From: Anatilimnocola aggregata
GTDB lineage: Bacteria; Planctomycetota; Planctomycetia; Pirellulales; Pirellulaceae
DNA length: 64,000 bases
Assembly (NCBI RefSeq): GCF_007747655.1
Contig: NZ_CP036274.1
Span: 7,440,001-7,504,000 of the forward strand
Direction: 5' to 3'
Shown: positions 46,159 to 55,012 of the stretch, piece after piece
Numbering within the stretch: position 1 is the first letter of the stretch
Layout: the number at the start of each line of letters is the position of its first letter
The notes under the pieces: model-generated
Database searches by the model: none
Seen by the model: the letters and a program-made list of their open reading frames with translations, nothing else
Told to the model about the DNA's origin: nothing
Position numbers and translations under genes: made by a program

Positions 46159-47247
46159 TCAATCACAGAGCCAACGCATCCAGGATTCAATGCCGTAGGT
46201 TCGATCAGGGCCGAGTCGTCGCAGGATGCCATAGCAGCAGGCGAGAAACAGGATTGCCAGCAGGATCGACGTCGTGATCGGCAACGCTGTCATCCAAAAG
46301 TAGGTCGGATCGAAGCCATTGGCCGAGCCGTAAATCCAGAGGGGCCACAAATGAACCACATGATGCAAGATGTAGATGGTGAATGAATAACGACTGAACG
46401 TCTTGGCGATGTTAAGCAAGCCATGCCAGCGTAAAGCCCGTGGGTTGTGATCGATAAAGCGGTGCGTGAGTCCCAGCAGCATCAGGGTCATACCCAATGT
46501 TCCGAGCACATATTCAATCGTGGGCGGAAACATGGTCCAGCCTCCCAAGTAGTTGTTGGCGAGTAGCTCCGGCAAGTAAGGTCGTGACAGGCGCGCGAGC
46601 TGCGATGTCGCGATAAACGCGGCCCCTAACAGAACAAGCGGCCAAAGGGAGGGGAGCGGTTCGTCGCTGTCGGTCTCGGCGAACAGCGTGGCGGCGGCGA
46701 CATATCCGCTGAGCGAAAAGGCGATCCAAGGGAAGATGGGAAAGTAGCCGGTACACAAGAAGCCGATCAGCACATCGGACAATGTGAGGTCGCATTCGAA
46801 GTAACCGTTTTCCCAATAGGCGGCATAATCGGCTTGCCCGCGTAAGATGGGACTCACCAGCAGCGCCATCACCGCGGCCAGCACGGTGATCGGCAGCGGC
46901 AGGCGGCGAAAACCATTGAGCAGGATCAGAGCGGTTCCCACAAACGTGAGGACATCCCAGTTGAAGGTATCTTCGGGTAGCCACACGAGAATGTTGAACG
47001 CGAAGCCGATGCCGATCACAAACAGGCCACGGCGGATGGAGACCTTGGAGATATCTTCTTCACTCGTGCCGCGGGCTGTCTGCCCTTGCACCCAAAGGAG
47101 ATAACTAACGCCACTGAGGAATGCGAAGAGCGGCGCTCCAAAACCGGTGAATGGCGACGTGAAGCCGGAGAGGTTCTCGCCAAAGTGTACCAGCACCATC
47201 ACAAAGATGGCGAAGGTACGAAGGATATCTATCGAAGGAAATCGCAT
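46159..47247 (-). CDS. Polytopic membrane acyltransferase-like protein
   Basis: A 362-residue protein with about ten membrane helices. It opens RFPSIDILRTFAIFVMVLVHFGENL, the D-x-LR-x-x-A-I-x-x-M-x-x-x-H pattern of the HGSNAT/DUF1624 and acyltransferase-3-like families, where the His is thought to take part in acetyl transfer across the membrane. GAPLFAFLSGVSYLLW follows (about 37-52). A late FSRYSFTIYILHHVVHLWPLW fits the same superfamily. It likely acetylates a sugar or envelope glycan. Its ATG is 3 bases from the stop of the upstream gene, so it is the third gene of an operon with 47251 and 48189. Confidence 0.78.
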   Translation of the reverse strand: MRFPSIDILRTFAIFVMVLVHFGENLSGFTSPFTGFGAPLFAFLSGVSYLLWVQGQTARGTSEEDISKVSIRRGLFVIGIGFAFNILVWLPEDTFNWDVLTFVGTALILLNGFRRLPLPITVLAAVMALLVSPILRGQADYAAYWENGYFECDLTLSDVLIGFLCTGYFPIFPWIAFSLSGYVAAATLFAETDSDEPLPSLWPLVLLGAAFIATSQLARLSRPYLPELLANNYLGGWTMFPPTIEYVLGTLGMTLMLLGLTHRFIDHNPRALRWHGLLNIAKTFSRYSFTIYILHHVVHLWPLWIYGSANGFDPTYFWMTALPITTSILLAILFLACCYGILRRLGPDRTYGIESWMRWLCD

Positions 47248-47250
47248 TGC

Positions 47251-48192
47251 TTACGATTCCACGTGCGTCGTAGTGGGGATCGTAGGTTGAGCGCTGGCAG
47301 GCTCGATGCTGGCCAGCAGTTCGAAACCCGACAGCAGAAGCTGCACCACCAATAGCACAATGATCACCCACTCCAGCATGTGGCCTGTACGGGCGAGTTT
47401 GAAGTCACTCGCCCGTTGGCCGCACATTTCGTAAACGCGTTCAAAGACCTCTAGCTGTTCCCCCAGGAACTCATGGCGATGCATCATCCGAGTACGCTCG
47501 CGGAACCGCTCGCCGATCTGGCTGGCCAGAGTGGGTGGATGCAGATGAGGTGTATGCACAAACGGCCCCAAGCGTGCCAGTCGGGCACGCGACAACAACA
47601 CTTGCTGAAAGCGTCGTTGCAGTGTTTGGTGTTTGCCGAGCGATTGCTCTTTGAACTCAAAGGCCGATGGCATGTCCGCTTCCATTGCAGGCCACGCTTC
47701 GCCTAAACTCCGTTCGATCTCGTTTAGTTCGGATTCGTAAAAGTAGACCTCAATCACCGCCCGCTTCACAGACTCTAGACGTTCGGCAGGGGCCAGGATG
47801 GCACAGCGCTGAGGGGTCCAGCAGATTTGCGTTCCCTGAAACGTCATCCATTGCGCGACAGCGGCGCAGGAACTTTCTGCCGCCTCGACCCAGTGCTGCA
47901 TCTGCCCCTTGCATTCGCCATCGTTAGCTTGGTTTGCCGCTCTGGACACACTGGAAACCGCCAACAATGTGACGGTCGGTTTCTCATCTTCGGCGGAGGT
48001 GGAATCGTTCGCCAGAACCACAGCCCGCTGGTGAATGGGAGGTGGGAAGGTCAACAACACTTCCTGACCCAGCGCAGGCTTGGCAACGAAGGCAATCCGT
48101 TGCAGGGCCGCTCCCTCCGGTAACGTGGCAACGCCGTTCGTAGAAAGTGTGGAATGGTTTTGTTGGTAACGCGTTTCGCTAGTCAGAATCAT
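47251..48192 (-). CDS. DUF155 (RMD1/YagE)-like protein with C-terminal membrane anchor
   Basis: A 313-residue protein without a signal peptide. The N-terminal half is soluble; the C-terminal third has long helices (RERTRMMHRHEFLGEQLEVFERVYEMCGQRASDFKLARTGHMLEWVIIVLLVVQLLLSGFELLAS), with one membrane helix near 277-298 following a Leu/Arg-rich coil. That ending resembles the RMD1/YagE (DUF155) family, whose members have the same coil plus a single C-terminal membrane helix. The match is by eye and moderate. Start and stop overlap both neighbours (4 bases with the amine oxidase, 3-base gap to the acyltransferase), so the three are translated together. The role is unknown. Confidence 0.6.
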   Translation of the reverse strand: MILTSETRYQQNHSTLSTNGVATLPEGAALQRIAFVAKPALGQEVLLTFPPPIHQRAVVLANDSTSAEDEKPTVTLLAVSSVSRAANQANDGECKGQMQHWVEAAESSCAAVAQWMTFQGTQICWTPQRCAILAPAERLESVKRAVIEVYFYESELNEIERSLGEAWPAMEADMPSAFEFKEQSLGKHQTLQRRFQQVLLSRARLARLGPFVHTPHLHPPTLASQIGERFRERTRMMHRHEFLGEQLEVFERVYEMCGQRASDFKLARTGHMLEWVIIVLLVVQLLLSGFELLASIEPASAQPTIPTTTHVES

Positions 48193-49559
48193 GTGTCACT
48201 TTCGGAATAACTCGTCAACCGTGCTGCCAACCACGATGCTACATACTGCGCAGAATCGAGCACGCCATTCAAAGTTGAATCAAACAGATAGTCCCCCACT
48301 ACAAACAAATTGGGATGGTCGAGTGGTTCAGGCTGGTGTCGGCGATCCAGGTTTTGGACCTGCAATCCGCCGGGAATGGCGTTGACCGCGCCGATCCAAC
48401 GATGCACCCGCCCTTCCAACATCGAGTGCCGGCCAGACTCCAGGAAGGATGGGAGAGAATCGAGCGCTTGTGCCAGCAATTCCTCGTCGCTGCTGTCACT
48501 CATTTCTTCAGCCGCTTGACCGGCCAACAGCCACCCCAGCACGCCGTGGGTGATGTTGGGGTCACGCGAAGACTCGTCGTACAAACAACACCCCCCAAAT
48601 TTGTCGAGCATCCAATAGGAGTCGGTACAGGAATTGCGCCAAAACGGTTGCTCGAACAAAATGGTGATTCGCAGATAATGCGCGGGGAAATCATAGTGCG
48701 CGTGATGGGAACGCAGAGCTGCCTCCAGCGCCTCGCCACGATAAGCAACCGTGTTGAGACGGTTGTGCGGGAGCGCGATCACGACGAAATCGAATTCGTC
48801 TTCACTTGGCACGCCTTGGTGAGTGGAAGCGATGCGCAGCCGACGCCCGACTCGTTCCACCGATTGAACCGGTGATTGCAGCCGGATAACGGCGTCGATT
48901 CTGGCCGCCAATTCCTGGACCAACCGTTCGTTGCCCCCTTCGATGCCATACAGGTGCATGTACGCCGGATCGTTCATCAAGTAATTTTGCAGGCCGTAGC
49001 CGATACTGGTCTGCGCCGGCTCGGTCGCTAAGTCGCTATGGATCATCTTCTCGATGTAGCCCCGAGCAGTTGGTTCAGCGACGGTTGTCAGCAGGGCATC
49101 GAAGCGTTTCTCCTCTACAAGCTCCGTCGTTCCCTCAGGGTTGTCGGAATGATAAAACTCTTGCGGCGTCATACGGTCTTTCGCACGCCGATCGAACTGT
49201 ACAAGCGACTGATAGGCTGACGAGCCCAGTTGCTCCCGAATGTCATCCCAGTTCTCCAGAATCTGGCCATTCATCACGACAGATGGGCCACCCATAGGGC
49301 GAATGGGGAGCCCCAATTCCATGATCAGCTCTTTCAGCGGATCGTCATCAAACTGGGAATAGTCGTAGAATTCCGCAGCTCCTGCTTCATAGCGAATGGG
49401 AAGTCTGTCGAACTGCGGAGTTAGGATTTTCCCTCCCAAGCGCGGACTCGCTTCAAAAAGGGTCACTACCAATGGACGGTTCGCAAACTTTTGCAGCATG
49501 TAGGCAGTCATCAGGCCGCCTGGCCCACCTCCCACAATACCGATTCTTGGAACATGCAT
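48189..49559 (-). CDS. FAD-dependent amine oxidase / protoporphyrinogen oxidase-like flavoprotein
   Basis: A 456-residue flavoprotein. The dinucleotide fold is at the N-terminus (PRIGIVGGGPGGLMTAYMLQKF with GxGxxG at 8-13), followed by an acidic end and ASPRLGGKILTPQFD, the RxGG motif of the monoamine/phytoene/protoporphyrinogen oxidase family. The FAD-contacting C-terminal segment is LFVVGDYLFDSTLNGVLDSAQYVASWLAARL. An EGGNERLVQELAARI block lies mid-protein. ATG 49559 begins the Rossmann fold; the frame opens at 49601. It is first in an operon with the DUF155-like and acyltransferase genes. The substrate is unknown. Confidence 0.87.
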   Translation of the reverse strand: MHVPRIGIVGGGPGGLMTAYMLQKFANRPLVVTLFEASPRLGGKILTPQFDRLPIRYEAGAAEFYDYSQFDDDPLKELIMELGLPIRPMGGPSVVMNGQILENWDDIREQLGSSAYQSLVQFDRRAKDRMTPQEFYHSDNPEGTTELVEEKRFDALLTTVAEPTARGYIEKMIHSDLATEPAQTSIGYGLQNYLMNDPAYMHLYGIEGGNERLVQELAARIDAVIRLQSPVQSVERVGRRLRIASTHQGVPSEDEFDFVVIALPHNRLNTVAYRGEALEAALRSHHAHYDFPAHYLRITILFEQPFWRNSCTDSYWMLDKFGGCCLYDESSRDPNITHGVLGWLLAGQAAEEMSDSSDEELLAQALDSLPSFLESGRHSMLEGRVHRWIGAVNAIPGGLQVQNLDRRHQPEPLDHPNLFVVGDYLFDSTLNGVLDSAQYVASWLAARLTSYSESDT

Positions 49560-49627
49560 TGGCGACTCGCGAGAAAACCGTTGCAAAGGCAAAATGTGCA
49601 ACGTGGTTTGTTGTTCGTCTGAAAATG

Positions 49628-51061
49628 TTAGGCGATAATCGCCTTGGCTACGGAACCGGCCACTTCAGTTAGCCGCATCTCTCGGCCGCCGTAGCGGTAG
49701 GTGAGTCGCTCGTGATCGAAGCCAAGTAAGTGCAGAATCGTGGCATGCCAGTCGTGAATGTGCATCTTGCCTTCGACGGCTTCGTAGCCGTGATCGTCGG
49801 TCGCGCCATACGCAAATCCGCCCTTGACGCCGCCGCCGGCCAGCCACGTCGTGTAGCCTTTGTGATTGTGATCGCGGCCGTTGCCGTCGGGTGAATACGG
49901 AGTGCGGCCGAATTCACCACCCCAAATGATGAGCGTGTCTTTCAGCAAGTCACGACGCTTCAAGTCGGCGATCAGGCAGGCGATGGGCTTGTCAGTCTCG
50001 GCACAGTTGTCGGACAGCGCCGTTTGCAGGTTGCTGTGCTGGTCCCAAGTGCCATGCCCCAGTTCGATGAAACGGACGCCGGCCTCCACAAAACGGCGAG
50101 CCAGCAAGCACTGGCGGCCGAAACCGTCCGTCGGGTCCTCGTTGACGCCATACAGCGCGAGCGTCTCTTTCGTCTCTTTCGACACGTCCATCACTTCAGG
50201 CACTGCTTCCTGCATGCGGAAGCCCAGTTCGAAGTTTTCAATTGCTCCTTCAATAATTGGGTTGTGCTTGTCGCGTGACAGCTTGTCTCGGTTCAGTGAC
50301 GCAATTAGGTCGAGCTGTGCACGCTGGAGGGGCTTGGAAAGTTGTTTGTTGACTGCATTGTTAATGCCGTAGGGATTCACCTCGCCTCGCCGCAGTTGAT
50401 CGATACGGCGGTTTCGAGCGCTGCTGTCGGCGACGGTGAATTTGGTTCCTTGATAAGCGGCCGGCAGAAAGGCACTGCCGTAGTTCTTCGATCCCCCATT
50501 GGCTGAGGTCGGATTGATCGAGATGAAGCCGGGTAGGTTCTGATTCTCAGTGCCCAATCCGTACAGCGTCCACGCTCCCATCGACGGTCGCACGAACTGA
50601 AAGTGCCCTGTGTGCATTTGCAAGTACGCTTGCGCGTGTGCCGGCTGATCGCAGTGCATTCCCCGCAACAAGCACAACTCATCCGCTTGTTTGGCCAAGT
50701 GCGGGAACAGTTCCGACATCCACAGACCGCTCTTACCGTGCTGTTGAAACTTCCAGTGCGACGCACACCAAGGAGTCCCGTAGTGCGACGGCTTTCCGTG
50801 ATCTTGCTGAAGCCGCGGTTTGTAGTCGAACGTGTCAACGTGCGACGGCCCGCCGCGCATGCAGAGAAAGATCACTCGCTTTGCCCGCGGCTCGAAGTGC
50901 GGCGCGCGCGGAGCCAATAGCGAGCCATTCCTTTCCTCGGCAGCTTGCGCAGACGCCAAGCCGGCGAACGCCAAGAAGCCAAAACCTGCCGAGAGGGACT
51001 TGAGCGCGTCTCGCCGTGAAACGGCCGAGATCTGGTTTGAGCAAAACAGTTTTCGTTTCAT
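49628..51061 (-). CDS. DUF1501 protein, copy 2
   Basis: A 477-residue DUF1501 protein. The N-terminus (SRRDALKSLSAGFGFLAFAGLASAQA) is a Tat signal. KRVIFLCMRGGPSHVDTFDYKPRLQQDHGK, QPAHAQAYLQMHTGHFQFVRPSMGAWTLYGLGTENQNLPGFISI, WDQHSNLQTALSDNC and LIIWGGEFGRTPYSPDGNGRDHNHKGYTTW match copy 1 closely in order and spacing. It lies 64 bases downstream of a PSD1 gene on the minus strand and most likely acts with it. ATG 51061 begins the signal; the frame is open to 51133. Confidence 0.93.
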   Translation of the reverse strand: MKRKLFCSNQISAVSRRDALKSLSAGFGFLAFAGLASAQAAEERNGSLLAPRAPHFEPRAKRVIFLCMRGGPSHVDTFDYKPRLQQDHGKPSHYGTPWCASHWKFQQHGKSGLWMSELFPHLAKQADELCLLRGMHCDQPAHAQAYLQMHTGHFQFVRPSMGAWTLYGLGTENQNLPGFISINPTSANGGSKNYGSAFLPAAYQGTKFTVADSSARNRRIDQLRRGEVNPYGINNAVNKQLSKPLQRAQLDLIASLNRDKLSRDKHNPIIEGAIENFELGFRMQEAVPEVMDVSKETKETLALYGVNEDPTDGFGRQCLLARRFVEAGVRFIELGHGTWDQHSNLQTALSDNCAETDKPIACLIADLKRRDLLKDTLIIWGGEFGRTPYSPDGNGRDHNHKGYTTWLAGGGVKGGFAYGATDDHGYEAVEGKMHIHDWHATILHLLGFDHERLTYRYGGREMRLTEVAGSVAKAIIA

Positions 51062-51125
51062 GGTTTGTCCGTGGAGTGGGGAATGCTTCTTGTGGTGCTT
51101 CGCAAGCTGATAGCTTTCGCCACGA

Positions 51126-53570
51126 TCAATCAATCGAACAGAACTCCGTGGTGCAGATTAACGCCTGACAATAGGCTGTTAACTTCTGCTGCGTGCTTAA
51201 ACGAGCGCTACCAATGTCGTTCATGAATGAGTTGGCAAGCTGCTTTTCTTCCTCGCGTGGCTTGCGGCCCAAAGCGAGGAGATACGCATATTCGATCTGT
51301 TCGCTCGGCGGGCGATTGGCGACGAGCTGGGCGAGTCCTTCCGCCTGACGCTGCACGAAGGGGTTGTTCATCAAGAAGAGCGATTGCAGCGGGCTGGAGG
51401 TCTGCTCGCGCGAGCCGGCCACAAGGCTAGCGTCTGGCGCGTCGAACAACTCCAGCAGTTCGGGCAACACCCCGCGAACCCGCGGCAGATAGACGGATCG
51501 GTGGTTCGAATCGATCGCGCGAATCACCGGCTCGAAGACGTTTTGACCGACGTTGCCTTCGCCCACTTCGCGAAGCAAAGTGCCCAACGGCCGCTGCGGA
51601 TCGAGATTGCCGCCGACGACCAACATGGCGTCGCGAACCGCCTCGCCCTCCAGGCGTCGCTGGTGCATTCGCCAGAGATATTGATTGTCGGGATCGACGG
51701 CAAAGTTATCCTCTTCGAACGAGGTCGAAAGTTCCCAAGTGCGCGAGAGGGCGATTTCACGAATCAGCCTCTTGGTCGACCAGCCATTCTGGATGAAGCG
51801 ATTTGCCAGGTAATCAAGCAATTCCGGGTGCGTGGGGCGATCACCGGTAGAGCCGAAATCGTCAACCGTCCGCACGAGACCACGGCCGAACATCCAATGC
51901 CATACGCGATTGGACATGACGCGGGCAGTGAGCGGGTTCTGTTGCCACGCGATCCAATTCGCCAAATCCAACCGTCCGCTTCCCTTGCTGACGGTTGGCA
52001 AAGAGTGCTTTCCCCGCGGACTAAGCACTTGCAGCACCCCACGCGGGACGCTTTGCGCCGGCTTGTCAAGTTCGCCGCGCACGAGCAACCGAGTCGCCAA
52101 CGGGAGGTCGCGATCCTGCGTCCCCATCGCAAACACGCGCGGCTGTCCGCGATTTGAGTAAGCTTGCAGTGCCGCTTCAGTCTCATCACGATCTGACCGA
52201 TATTTGCGGAGCAGTCCCCGAAAGACATTTTCGCCGGAGCGGATCTTCTTCATTGCATCTGCGATTTCCTGGGCGGCATCATCACGTTTTTTGACAAGCG
52301 CTGCGTATTCTTCCGCGTTGAGTTCCGGAGTTCCCGCCGGTGGTCCCAGGCCAGTCAAGTCGAGCAGGGTCGTGGCTTGTCGCGCCTGCGCCTTCAGCAG
52401 ACCGTAATGCGTTTCGGTCGAGCGGAAGATTCCCGCTATCGCGTAATAATCGAACTGTGGAATCGGATCGAACTTGTGATCGTGGCATCGTGCGCAAGCC
52501 ACGCTCGTCGCCAGGAACGCCCGCGTCGTGGCGTCGATCTGCTCATCCACTAAATCCGCGAAGAATTTCTGTTGGTCCTCTTCGCCAACGATTTTCGTGC
52601 CCACCGCGAGGAAGCCGGTGGCGATCACGTTATCGGCCCACTCCTGATCGTTGGCGATCGGCAGCAAGTCGCCGGCAATCTGTTCACGGATGAACTGGTC
52701 GTATGGTTTGTCGCTGTTGAAAGCGTTGATCACCCAGTCTCGATACCGCCAAGCGTGCTGAAACACGTTGTTCTGATCGCCGCCGGTCGATTCGGCAAAG
52801 CGGGCCACGTCCATCCAGTGCCGCCCCCAGCGCTCGCCGTACTGCGGCGATTCGAGCAAGTGATCGACGAGTTCGGCAAGAGCGTCCTGCTTTGCCTTTT
52901 CGGACGGTTGCGTTTCGATCCTTTTCGTCCAGTTCTCTATCTCTTCGGGCGTAGGGGGCAGGCCGGTGAGCACGAAGTACAGACGGCGAACAAGCAATCG
53001 TGGCGGCGCGTCAGCAACCGGCTTCAGCTTGTGTTCGTCGAGCTTCGCAATAGTAAACTGGTCGATCGGCGTCCGAGCCCAGGACGAACTGGGGCTGCTC
53101 GGCGGCTCGGGTCGAACCAGGGGGCGGTACGCCCAATACTCACGCCCCTTTTCGACGTCAATCACCGTTTTCACGGCGGGATTGATTTCAGTGACGCGCG
53201 GGTCGGGCGCGCCCATCAGAATCCATTTACGAATGTCAGCGATCACATCGTCAGGCAATTTTCCTTTAGGAGGCATCTGGAAATCACCATCGTGAGTGAT
53301 CGCCTTGAACAACAAGCTCTTTTCCAACGAACGCGCGACAACCGCCGGCCCCGTGTCACCGCCAGCCAGCAGGCCGTCACGTGAGTCGACTTTCAGGCTA
53401 CCCCGCGCCTTGCCCGACTTTGTCGAATGGCATTCGTAACAATGGGCTACCAATGCGGGACGGATCTTTGCTTCAAAGAATTCAGCCTTCGCGCGATCGC
53501 TCTCCTGCGCACGCGCAAGAGTCGGACAAAGCAGGCAGAAAGCGATGAGTATCGAAAACTTTTGTCGCAT
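51126..53570 (-). CDS. PSD1 (DUF1549/DUF1553) cytochrome-type protein, copy 2
   Basis: An 814-residue secreted protein with signal peptide (MRQKFSILIAFCLLCPTLARAQ), the CYECH motif at 44-48 (ALVAHCYECHSTKSGKARGSLKVDSRDG), DUF1549 (about 170-380, LYFVLTGLPPTPEEIENW, YGERWGRHWMDVARFAESTGGDQNN, CARCHDHKFDPI) and DUF1553 (about 520-770, TARVMSNRVWHWMFGRGLVRTVDDFGSTG). Unlike copy 1 there is no Pro/Gly/Arg-rich block between the two DUFs. It precedes DUF1501 copy 2 by 64 bases and follows the small secreted gene at 53640 by 69 bases. ATG 53570 starts the signal. Confidence 0.92.
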   Translation of the reverse strand: MRQKFSILIAFCLLCPTLARAQESDRAKAEFFEAKIRPALVAHCYECHSTKSGKARGSLKVDSRDGLLAGGDTGPAVVARSLEKSLLFKAITHDGDFQMPPKGKLPDDVIADIRKWILMGAPDPRVTEINPAVKTVIDVEKGREYWAYRPLVRPEPPSSPSSSWARTPIDQFTIAKLDEHKLKPVADAPPRLLVRRLYFVLTGLPPTPEEIENWTKRIETQPSEKAKQDALAELVDHLLESPQYGERWGRHWMDVARFAESTGGDQNNVFQHAWRYRDWVINAFNSDKPYDQFIREQIAGDLLPIANDQEWADNVIATGFLAVGTKIVGEEDQQKFFADLVDEQIDATTRAFLATSVACARCHDHKFDPIPQFDYYAIAGIFRSTETHYGLLKAQARQATTLLDLTGLGPPAGTPELNAEEYAALVKKRDDAAQEIADAMKKIRSGENVFRGLLRKYRSDRDETEAALQAYSNRGQPRVFAMGTQDRDLPLATRLLVRGELDKPAQSVPRGVLQVLSPRGKHSLPTVSKGSGRLDLANWIAWQQNPLTARVMSNRVWHWMFGRGLVRTVDDFGSTGDRPTHPELLDYLANRFIQNGWSTKRLIREIALSRTWELSTSFEEDNFAVDPDNQYLWRMHQRRLEGEAVRDAMLVVGGNLDPQRPLGTLLREVGEGNVGQNVFEPVIRAIDSNHRSVYLPRVRGVLPELLELFDAPDASLVAGSREQTSSPLQSLFLMNNPFVQRQAEGLAQLVANRPPSEQIEYAYLLALGRKPREEEKQLANSFMNDIGSARLSTQQKLTAYCQALICTTEFCSID

Positions 53571-53639
53571 AGCTTTCACCACGTGGCGCGAACGTTCAGA
53601 CCGGAAAATGCTTAAGGCAGACAGCAATGCTCGCTTCTG

Positions 53640-54083
53640 TTATTTTTTCTTCAGCGGGGGGCGTTTGGGGCGGATTGCAATGACCGTCTGTCCGCTCGCA
53701 TCCGTCTGTGACTGGTTGATGTCAATCTGCGGCGTAATGACGTTGATCTCGGTGATACGGTTACCTTCCGTTACGATGCGGGCGGAAAGGGGCCCTTTCA
53801 TCTCTCGGAAAATGCCGTGTTGCAAGCCGCCGGCCAACTCACCGCCGACACGAAACTCGAATGTTCGTCGCTCTCGCATCGCGGTTGTGATCTTCGCATC
53901 GGCTGGAACGGTTAGAACCGTGGGTTGGCTGGCCGCCGCCGCTCCGCCTCGACGACCTCCTCCGACAGCATCCTTGACGACCGCAATTTGATTGCCGCGC
54001 ACTTGCTGGATGGTCATGAACGTCTCTTCGGCCCAGCTGGCCCCGGGCAGGAGCATTAGCACGATGCACAGGATGGAACGCAT
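53640..54083 (-). CDS. Small secreted protein preceding the PSD1/DUF1501 pair
   Basis: A 147-residue exported protein with signal peptide MRSILCIVLMLLPGASWA. The mature part starts TFMTIQQVRGNQIAVVKDAVGGGRRGG and contains a beta-rich segment (TVLTVPADAKITTAMRERRTFEFRVGGELAGGL and GPLSARIVTEGNRITEINVITP), ending with the basic tail RPKRPPLKKK. I know no family. It is the first gene of the minus-strand unit 53640-51126-49628 and so probably shares a promoter with PSD1 copy 2. It may be a binding accessory protein. Confidence 0.7.
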   Translation of the reverse strand: MRSILCIVLMLLPGASWAEETFMTIQQVRGNQIAVVKDAVGGGRRGGAAAASQPTVLTVPADAKITTAMRERRTFEFRVGGELAGGLQHGIFREMKGPLSARIVTEGNRITEINVITPQIDINQSQTDASGQTVIAIRPKRPPLKKK

Positions 54084-54454
54084 TTCACATTGCCTCTGGT
54101 GGACAGGGACGTTTCGCCTCAGGGCTTGACACCACGTTTACTTACGGCGATTGCCGGATTGCCCGAAGAATTCCGTAAAATTCTTCGCGACACGTCCGTT
54201 TCGGAGGTTCGTCGCGGTTTTCTGCGGGAATCGCGAAGAATCCGATTTTTTGCCGTCCAATTTGCTGCTGAGCGTAAGAGAATGAGTTGGGAAGCGGTAA
54301 ACCCGGTATTCGAGGGCGTTCCGAGAGCCCGTTCGGTGACGAATGCAGAGAAGAGTTTCTGCGGGACGATAGCCGACCATCAGAATGCCAAGGCCGTCAC
54401 ACCGAAAGAAGTAGGCACGGTTCGAGTCGAGAACCTCGCGGATAACATATAGGC
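54084..54454. other. Divergent promoter region of PSD1/DUF1501 module 2
   Basis: A 371-base gap between the small secreted gene (minus) and the ECF sigma gene (plus). It must carry the promoters of both halves of the module. A 120-codon open frame at 54090-54452 has no protein-like character and I do not call it. No inverted repeat stands out. Confidence 0.5.
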
Positions 54455-55012
54455 ATGCCAGACTCTCCCAGCAATCACGAATCAACGACAAGCGACAACG
54501 CCAGCGATCTGTTTGTCGCTCAGCTCATGGAGCATCGACACCGCATCTACGCTTTCATCGCCAAGCAACTTGTTAATCCGGCCGACGCCGAGGACGTGTT
54601 TCAGAAGACAAGTATCGTGCTCTGGAAAAAGATGCAGGATTTCGACGCCGAGGGTAGTTTTTTCCACTGGGCGTGCGGTGTCGCTTTCAACGAAGTGCGA
54701 AACTTTTTGACTGTGCAGCGCCGCAGTCGGCTGCACTTTGACGTGGAACTGGTCGAATTACTGGCCGAAGAAGCCAAGTGCGAAGGTGAGCTAAGTGAGT
54801 CACGGTTATCGGCACTTCGCCAATGCATGGAGAATCTTTCGGAGCGACAACAGGAGATTCTTCGCCGCAGCTACATGGGAGCGTCAACCATCACTGAGGT
54901 TGCGGAGGAACTCGGTCGCGAACGTGCGGCGCTCTATAAACAACTCGCGAGACTGAAAGAGAAACTGATTGACTGTATCCGTGTTCGGCTTGCCCAAGAG
55001 GGGGTCGGATAG
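54455..55012 (+). CDS. ECF sigma factor of the PSD1/DUF1501 module (copy 2)
   Basis: A 185-residue ECF sigma factor. Region 2 runs about 18-90 (QLMEHRHRIYAFIAKQLVNPADAEDVFQKTSIVLWKKMQDF, then FFHWACGVAFNEVRNFLTVQRR) and region 4 about 120-180 (LSALRQCMENLSERQQEILRRSYMGASTITEVAEELGRERAALYKQLARLKEKLIDCI). It belongs to the same general group as copy 1. The next gene begins at the base after its stop, so the two are tightly coupled. It probably drives the divergent PSD1/DUF1501 unit. Confidence 0.9.
   Translation: MPDSPSNHESTTSDNASDLFVAQLMEHRHRIYAFIAKQLVNPADAEDVFQKTSIVLWKKMQDFDAEGSFFHWACGVAFNEVRNFLTVQRRSRLHFDVELVELLAEEAKCEGELSESRLSALRQCMENLSERQQEILRRSYMGASTITEVAEELGRERAALYKQLARLKEKLIDCIRVRLAQEGVG

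Noticed and set aside
54090-54452. 120-codon open frame between the two halves of PSD1 module 2
   Set aside because: The translated sequence has no domain or protein-like pattern, and the interval must contain two divergent promoters.
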